A DNA stretch of 60,700 bases from Streptomyces sp. NRRL B-24085. Lineage in GTDB: Bacteria; Actinomycetota; Actinomycetes; Streptomycetales; Streptomycetaceae. The notes beneath the pieces were generated by a model. It worked only from the letters and a program-made list of their open reading frames with translations. It was not told where the DNA came from and searched no databases. The stretch covers positions 1 through 60,700 of the forward strand of contig NZ_LJBR01000067.1 in assembly GCF_001282115.1 (NCBI RefSeq), in the 5' to 3' direction. Positions 56,324 to 60,700 of the stretch are shown piece after piece. Made by a program: the position numbers and the translations under genes. Each line of letters starts with the position of its first letter. The stretch's first letter is position 1.

Positions 56324-57760
56324 GTGAGTGACACCCCATTCGGATTCGGCCTTCCGCCGGAGGAGCCGGACGACGGCGACGAGGGCAAGAAGAAGGACCA
56401 GCAGAGCGGTGGTGGTCAGGGACCGGCCAACCCGTTCGGTTTCGGCGCTCTGCCCGGAGCCGGAGGCTTTGGCGGCCCCGGTGGTCCTGGTGCCGACAAT
56501 CCGCTCGCTGCCATGTTCGGATCGCTGAACCCCACCGACCTGGGCGCCGCCTTCCAGCAGCTCGGCCAGATGCTCTCGTACGAGGGCGGCCCGGTGAACT
56601 GGGACATGGCCAAGCAGATCGCCCGGCAGACGGTCTCCCAGGGGACCTCGGACGGCACCAAGGACGCGAGCATCGGCCCCGCCGAGCGCACCGCGGTCGA
56701 GGAGGCCGTGCGCCTGGCGGACCTGTGGCTCGACGACGCGACGTCGCTGCCGTCCGGGGCGGGCTCCGCGGTGGCGTGGTCCCGCGCGGAGTGGGTCGAG
56801 GCGACCCTGCCCGCGTGGAAGGAGCTCGTCGACCCGGTCGCCGAGCGGGTCGGCACCGCCATGGGCGACGTCCTGCCCGAGGAGATGCAGGCCATGGCGG
56901 GCCCGCTGATCGGCATGATGCGCTCGATGGGCGGCGCCATGTTCGGCACCCAGATCGGGCAGGCCGTCGGCGTGCTCGCGGGCGAGGTCGTCGGCTCCAC
57001 CGACATCGGCCTGCCGCTGGGCCCGGCGGGCAAGGCCGCGCTGCTGCCGGTGAACATCGAGGCCTTCGGCAAGGACCTGGGCGTCCCCAAGGACGAGGTG
57101 CGGCTGTATCTCGCCCTGCGCGAGGCCGCCCACCAGCGCCTCTTCGCACACGTGCCGTGGCTGCGCTCGCACCTGTACGGCGCGGTCGACGGCTACGCGC
57201 GCGGGATCAAGGTCGACACCGCCAAGCTGGAGGACGTGGTCGGCCAGTTCGACCCGCAGAACCCGGAGCAGCTTCAGGACGCGCTCCAGCAGGGCATGTT
57301 CCAGCCGGAGGACACCCCGGAGCAGAAGGCGGCCCTGGCCCGTCTGGAGACGGCTCTGGCGCTGGTGGAGGGCTGGGTGGACGCGGTGGTCCACGCGGCC
57401 GCCAAGCCCCGTCTGTCGTCCGCGGACGCGCTGCGCGAGACGCTGCGCCGCCGGCGTGCCTCGGGCGGCCCCGCCGAGCAGACCTTCGCCACGCTGATCG
57501 GCCTGGAGCTGCGCCCGCGCCGGCTGCGGGACGCCTCCCGGCTGTGGGCCTCGCTCACGGACGCGCGCGGTGTCGACGGCCGTGACGGTCTGTGGGCCCA
57601 CCCGGACATGCTGCCGACCGCGTCCGACCTGGACGACCCGGACGGCTTCGTGCACCGCGAGCAGCTCGACTTCTCCGAGCTGGACAAGATGCTCGGCGAG
57701 GCGGCGGACGGCAAGCCCGACCTGAGGAAGAAGGACGACTCCGAGGACGACTCCGAGTGA
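56324..57760 (+). CDS. Zinc-dependent metalloprotease-like protein (DUF2342)
   Basis: 478 residues. A Gly/Phe/Pro-rich N-terminus (residues 1-65, with repeated PFGFG) precedes the DUF2342 domain. The zinc-binding helix reads YLALREAAHQRLFAHVPWLR (about 268-287), where the E-x-x-H arrangement replaces the usual HExxH. A second conserved segment is LALVEGWVDAVVHAAAKPR. The C-terminus is strongly acidic (KKDDSEDDSE). The GTG at 56324 follows GAGGAATCCC. The Nudix gene overlaps its stop. Confidence 0.85.
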   Translation: MSDTPFGFGLPPEEPDDGDEGKKKDQQSGGGQGPANPFGFGALPGAGGFGGPGGPGADNPLAAMFGSLNPTDLGAAFQQLGQMLSYEGGPVNWDMAKQIARQTVSQGTSDGTKDASIGPAERTAVEEAVRLADLWLDDATSLPSGAGSAVAWSRAEWVEATLPAWKELVDPVAERVGTAMGDVLPEEMQAMAGPLIGMMRSMGGAMFGTQIGQAVGVLAGEVVGSTDIGLPLGPAGKAALLPVNIEAFGKDLGVPKDEVRLYLALREAAHQRLFAHVPWLRSHLYGAVDGYARGIKVDTAKLEDVVGQFDPQNPEQLQDALQQGMFQPEDTPEQKAALARLETALALVEGWVDAVVHAAAKPRLSSADALRETLRRRRASGGPAEQTFATLIGLELRPRRLRDASRLWASLTDARGVDGRDGLWAHPDMLPTASDLDDPDGFVHREQLDFSELDKMLGEAADGKPDLRKKDDSEDDSE

Positions 57761-58278
57761 GCCTGCACGACGAAGCGGTCCTCGTGCTCAAGGGGTACGA
57801 GGACCAGGAGGAGCTGCGGCAGGCCTACCTGGACCATCTCGCGGCCCACCCGGACGGCGTGTGGAAGTCCTGCGAGGCGGGGCACATCACGGCGAGTGCC
57901 CTGGTGATCGACCCGTCACGCGGTCAGGTCCTGCTCACCCTCCACAAGAAGTTGCGGATGTGGCTCCAGATGGGCGGTCACTGCGAGCCGGCCGACCCGT
58001 CCCTGGAGGCGGCGGCCCTGCGCGAGGCGACGGAGGAGTCGGGCGTCGCGGGGCTGGCCCTGCTGCCCGGCGGCCCGGTCCGCCTGGACCGGCACCCCAT
58101 CCCGGCGCCCTGTCACTGGCACTTCGACGTCCAGTACGCCGCCCTCGCCCCGGCGGGCGCCGTGGAGGCGATCAGCGAGGAGTCCCTCGACGTGCGCTGG
58201 TTCGCCTACGACGAGGTCGCGGGCGTGGCGGACGAGTCCGTCGTACGCCTGCTGGAAGCGACGCGCGCGAGGCTTTGA
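57757..58278 (+). CDS. Nudix hydrolase
   Basis: 173 residues. The Nudix box is MGGHCEPADPSLEAAALREATEESGV (about residues 66-92): REATEESG is canonical, but the box has one extra residue between the Gly and the RE dyad, as in other actinobacterial members with GGHCEPxD. It removes a nucleoside diphosphate-linked group; the substrate is unknown. The GTG start overlaps the metalloprotease stop as GTGA, so the two are coupled. Confidence 0.87.
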   Translation: MSLHDEAVLVLKGYEDQEELRQAYLDHLAAHPDGVWKSCEAGHITASALVIDPSRGQVLLTLHKKLRMWLQMGGHCEPADPSLEAAALREATEESGVAGLALLPGGPVRLDRHPIPAPCHWHFDVQYAALAPAGAVEAISEESLDVRWFAYDEVAGVADESVVRLLEATRARL

Positions 58279-58290
58279 GCGTCTTCTCGG

Positions 58291-58335
58291 CGCATGTGTA
58301 AGGGGCGCCCGGCAATGGCGGGCGCCCCTTACACA
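58291..58335. terminator. Strong bidirectional terminator, 19-bp perfect stem
   Basis: CATGTGTAAGGGGCGCCCG (58291-58309) pairs perfectly with its reverse complement at 58317-58335 around a 7-base loop. It lies between the convergent Nudix gene and the AIM24 genes. Confidence 0.92.
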
Positions 58336-58341
58336 TGCTGA

Positions 58342-59079
58342 CTAGCTGTTGCTGCCCCCGAGGGAGTTGCCGCGCATGCCGAACTGGCCGAGCACCCCGC
58401 CGTTGCGCATGCCCTGCGGCGGCAGGAGCTCGCTGGGCTGGACCAGGACGTGGCCGGTGCCGCCGAAGTGCATCTCCCAGCCCTCGCCGGTGGTGCCCCT
58501 GCGGCGCCACACGCCCGAGGTGGAGGTGGGCGCCTGGAGCTGGGTGCGCAGGGACGTGGACCAGGCGATGACGGCGTCGGAGTCGACGCAGACGTTCTTG
58601 TCGGGTCCGACCTCCAGGACCAGCGGCTCGCCCGAGGTCATCAGCACGACCTGCCCGGAGCCGGACAGCTCCAGGTTGTAGGCGCCCGCGGCGGCCACCT
58701 CGACGGCGCTGTCCACGGCGACGATGCCGACGCCCAGGGAGCCGTCGAAGGCGAGGACGTAGGAGCTGTCGACGGTGATGCCGCGGCCGACCTCCATGAT
58801 GTGCAGGTGCTGGGCGAGGTTCGCCAGGTAGACGATGCCGTTGCCCTTGCAGCGCATGAGGTCCAGGCCCTCGCCGGTCATCCGCTCGACGTTGCGCCAG
58901 CTGCGGTTGCGGTACTGGCTGTCGAACTCGACCTGCCCCTCGAAGGCCACCATGGCCCCCTGCCGGGCGAGCACGGGGCTGCTGCCCTGGGTGACGTCGG
59001 TCTTCAGGAGCTGCGGGTTCTGCAGGGTGTAGCGCCCGGTCGACTCGACCGGGACATGTGCGAAGAGTGTGCTGTGCAT
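58342..59079 (-). CDS. AIM24-family protein, third of three
   Basis: 245 residues of AIM24 type (double-stranded beta-helix-like). Family features are VLARQGAMVAFEGQVEF, GEGLDLMRCKGNGIVYLANLAQHLHIMEV and SGSGQVVLMTSGEPLVLEVGPDKNVCVDSDAVIAWSTSL. Mitochondrial AIM24 stabilises inner-membrane complexes; the bacterial role is unknown. The end is Gly/Asn-rich (GMRGNSLGGSNS). It is 17 bases after the second AIM24 gene and closes the operon before the terminator. Confidence 0.88.
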   Translation of the reverse strand: MHSTLFAHVPVESTGRYTLQNPQLLKTDVTQGSSPVLARQGAMVAFEGQVEFDSQYRNRSWRNVERMTGEGLDLMRCKGNGIVYLANLAQHLHIMEVGRGITVDSSYVLAFDGSLGVGIVAVDSAVEVAAAGAYNLELSGSGQVVLMTSGEPLVLEVGPDKNVCVDSDAVIAWSTSLRTQLQAPTSTSGVWRRRGTTGEGWEMHFGGTGHVLVQPSELLPPQGMRNGGVLGQFGMRGNSLGGSNS

Positions 59080-59096
59080 GGTGCTAGGTGCTCCCC

Positions 59097-59774
59097 TCAG
59101 CCCCGGATCTTGAATCGGTCGCCGGTGTCCTCGCTCGGCTGGACGACCACGAAGCCCTGCCCCTTGAAGCCGATCTGGAAGGCCTCGCCGCTGCCGCGGC
59201 CGATGAGGGCGCTCGCCTTGATGGTGCGGCGGGCCTTCATCTCCAGGCCGGTCGTCCAGGCGACGAGCGCGTCCGGGTCGACGTACGTCTCGCGTTCGGC
59301 GCAGTCCAGGGCCATCGGGATGCCCCGGCTGACCAGGGCGACCCAGCCGGTGCCCTTGATGACGAGGTTGGTCAGTCCGGAGCCGGAGAGCTTGGCGAGC
59401 CCCTTGACCGGCTCGATGGCCAGTTCCAGCGAGGCGTCGCAGGCCAGCAGGGTGGCGCCGTTGACCGAAAGGGCCTCGCCGTTCAGGTGCAGGACGAGGA
59501 TGTCGCCGCCGTAGTCGGCGAGGTACAGGTCGCCGTCGCCGCGGGCCAGCATCAGCCGGCCGCCCTCTCCGGTGACCATCTCCTCCGCCGAGCGGCGCAG
59601 GCTCGCGGGCGCCCCGTCGAACTGCACATAGCCGTCGTAGGCGATCATCGAGCCGGCCTTGGCGATCAGGTCCTGCCCGGTGACCATGGTGACCTTGAGC
59701 GTCTTGGAGCTGTGCACACTCATGCGGACGCCGGTCGCGGCGGCGCGGTGCGCACTCAGAGTCTGGGAGTCCAT
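59097..59774 (-). CDS. AIM24-family protein, second of three
   Basis: 225 residues, one AIM24 domain: SMIAYDGYVQFDG, GEGGRLMLARGDGDLYLADYGGDILVLHLNGEALSVNGATLLACD, and GTGWVALVSRGIPMALDCAERETYVDPDALVAWTTGL. It ends KGQGFVVVQPSEDTGDRFKIRG. Its ATG at 59774 is 4 bases past the stop of the upstream gene, so it is part of the same transcript. No signal peptide or membrane segment. Confidence 0.88.
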   Translation of the reverse strand: MDSQTLSAHRAAATGVRMSVHSSKTLKVTMVTGQDLIAKAGSMIAYDGYVQFDGAPASLRRSAEEMVTGEGGRLMLARGDGDLYLADYGGDILVLHLNGEALSVNGATLLACDASLELAIEPVKGLAKLSGSGLTNLVIKGTGWVALVSRGIPMALDCAERETYVDPDALVAWTTGLEMKARRTIKASALIGRGSGEAFQIGFKGQGFVVVQPSEDTGDRFKIRG

Positions 59775-59778
59775 GGCC

Positions 59779-60700
59779 TCACACCTCGAAGGGCTGTACG
59801 ACGACGAAGTTGCCGGGGGCGCCGCGGAACTGGAGGTTCACGGCCTCGGTGGTCTGCCGGGCGTACCCGGATCGGCGCAGCCTGAGCGAGGTCGTGGTGA
59901 CTGCCTGGGCACCGGCGGACCAGGCGATGACGGCGTTGCCGTCGACGTAGGTGGCCGCGCCGACGGGCAGGACGACGGGCACGCCGCGGGTCTTGACGAC
60001 GACCGCGCCGGTGCCGGAGAAGAGCATGCTGAAGAAGCCTCCGCCGGGCAGTCCCGCGCCCTCGATGCGGCGGACCTCGGTCTCCAGCGTCTCGTCGAAG
60101 GCCAGCACGCCCTGGGCGCTGGTGTAGAGCTGCTCGCCCTGGAGGCGGATCACGAAGACCCGGCTGGCCTCGTCGGCGAGGAACACCTCGCCGTTGCCGG
60201 TGCACCGCATCAGGGACATGCCCTGTCCGGTGAGCGCGCCGGTGAGCTTGCCGAGGAGGCCGGAGCCCTTGTGGGCGAAGTCGATGTCGCCCTGGTAGGC
60301 GACCATGCTGCCCTGCTTGGCGAGGATGGGCGCGTCCTTGGTGAGGGTGGCCCGCACCAGGTTGGCGTTCTGCTCGGTCCAGCGGTCGCCGACGGGGGCT
60401 TCCGCGTACTTCGTCAGCACGACCCGGACGTTGGCCTCGGGCGGCACGGGGGCGAGCTGGGTGCCGCCGCCGAAGGGCTGTGCCTGGCCCGGGAAGGCTC
60501 CCGGCGCAACGGGGGGCGCGAACTGGCCGGCGACGGCGCCCGGCGGCGTGAACTGTCCCGCGGGTGCGCCGGGAGGCGCGTACTGACCCGCCGGCGGGGC
60601 TCCGGGCGGTGTCGGGGTCTGCCCCGGAGGAGTGAACATCTGCGGGCTCGTCGGCGCGGCCGGGGCGGGCGCGGCGGCCGTCGGAGCGGTGTGCACGGAC
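59779..60700 (-). CDS. AIM24-family protein, first of three; N-terminus cut by the window edge
   Basis: At least 305 residues. A GTG at 60696 would give a complete protein, but the frame stays open to the edge. The visible N-terminal ~75 residues are a Pro/Gly/Gln/Ala linker with repeats (PPGAPAGQF, PPGAVAGQF), which normally joins two domains. The AIM24 domain covers about residues 85-305 (LAKQGSMVAYQGDIDF, GQGMSLMRCTGNGEVFLADEASRVFVIRL, GNFVVVQPFEV). Streptomyces have TerD-AIM24 fusions with just such a linker, so a TerD domain upstream of the window is likely but unseen. Confidence 0.8.
   Translation of the reverse strand, partial: SVHTAPTAAAPAPAAPTSPQMFTPPGQTPTPPGAPPAGQYAPPGAPAGQFTPPGAVAGQFAPPVAPGAFPGQAQPFGGGTQLAPVPPEANVRVVLTKYAEAPVGDRWTEQNANLVRATLTKDAPILAKQGSMVAYQGDIDFAHKGSGLLGKLTGALTGQGMSLMRCTGNGEVFLADEASRVFVIRLQGEQLYTSAQGVLAFDETLETEVRRIEGAGLPGGGFFSMLFSGTGAVVVKTRGVPVVLPVGAATYVDGNAVIAWSAGAQAVTTTSLRLRRSGYARQTTEAVNLQFRGAPGNFVVVQPFEV

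Overview
This window is chromosomal DNA of a Streptomyces species. The evidence is the very high GC content with third-position GC bias, frequent GTG starts and GTGA/ATGA gene overlaps, and a set of genus-typical genes in the order known from the S. coelicolor chromosome (from memory, roughly SCO5244 descending to SCO5190; this was not checked by alignment). It carries no insertion sequence, prophage or CRISPR array that I can see.

Layout. (1) 1-5.5 kb: a family 2B encapsulin shell gene (EshA-like, with a cyclic-nucleotide-binding domain) with the start of a likely cargo gene running off the left edge, then an amidase, a PLP-dependent deaminase, a Na+/H+ antiporter and a UBP-type zinc finger protein. 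I do not recall this block being next to sigH in S. coelicolor. (2) 5.7-11.2 kb: the prsH-sigH anti-sigma/stress sigma operon with nested sigma starts and a perfect BldD-type box, a membrane protein, a diacylglycerol kinase-like protein, WblE, and a PdtaS-like histidine kinase. (3) 11.6-19.2 kb: a TetR regulator and the amino-sugar regulon (nagB, dasD, dasC, dasB, dasA, dasR) with several DasR operator (dre) sequences. (4) 19.3-24.2 kb: CstA with its YbdD partner, a DUF3311 protein with a sodium:solute symporter, and a GNAT protein. (5) 24.2-30.5 kb: class Ia ribonucleotide reductase nrdAB behind tandem NrdR boxes and a cobalamin riboswitch, then a lipoprotein, a secreted protein, a tiny membrane protein, and a GlxA/AraC regulator that is probably NrdS. 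(6) 30.5-33 kb: the two-gene albaflavenone operon (epi-isozizaene synthase and CYP170A1). (7) 33.2-46.8 kb: peptide deformylase, a TPR protein, two coupled HD/HD-GYP membrane proteins, rsrA-sigR, an alpha/beta hydrolase, an SRAP protein, an M50-type protease, aroA, rsgA, an SMR exporter, a TetR regulator, hisN, a CBS protein and a Fur-family regulator. (8) 46.9-49.1 kb: two identical initiator tRNA genes flanking a Sel1-repeat gene. (9) 49.2-60.7 kb: UPF0182, PPA1309-family, PDZ-Lon (YlbL-like), a small membrane protein, moaE, an SDR-like protein, a DUF2342 metalloprotease with a coupled Nudix hydrolase, and three consecutive AIM24 proteins, the last truncated by the right edge.

How the parts work together. 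Regions 3 and 4 form a carbon-scavenging block: chitobiose/GlcNAc uptake (DasABC), hydrolysis (DasD), deamination of GlcN-6-P (NagB), DasR control, and small-acid transporters. Two redox or stress sigma systems (SigH with PrsH, SigR with RsrA) show their known dual or triple start sites, and the SigR autoregulatory promoter is visible. The most promising leads for new biology are the encapsulin with its repeat-rich, translationally coupled partner; a DasR-like operator in front of a PdtaS-like kinase; the separation of nrdAB from its putative regulator by secreted-protein genes; the changed second metal motif in CYP170A1; and the AIM24 triplet.
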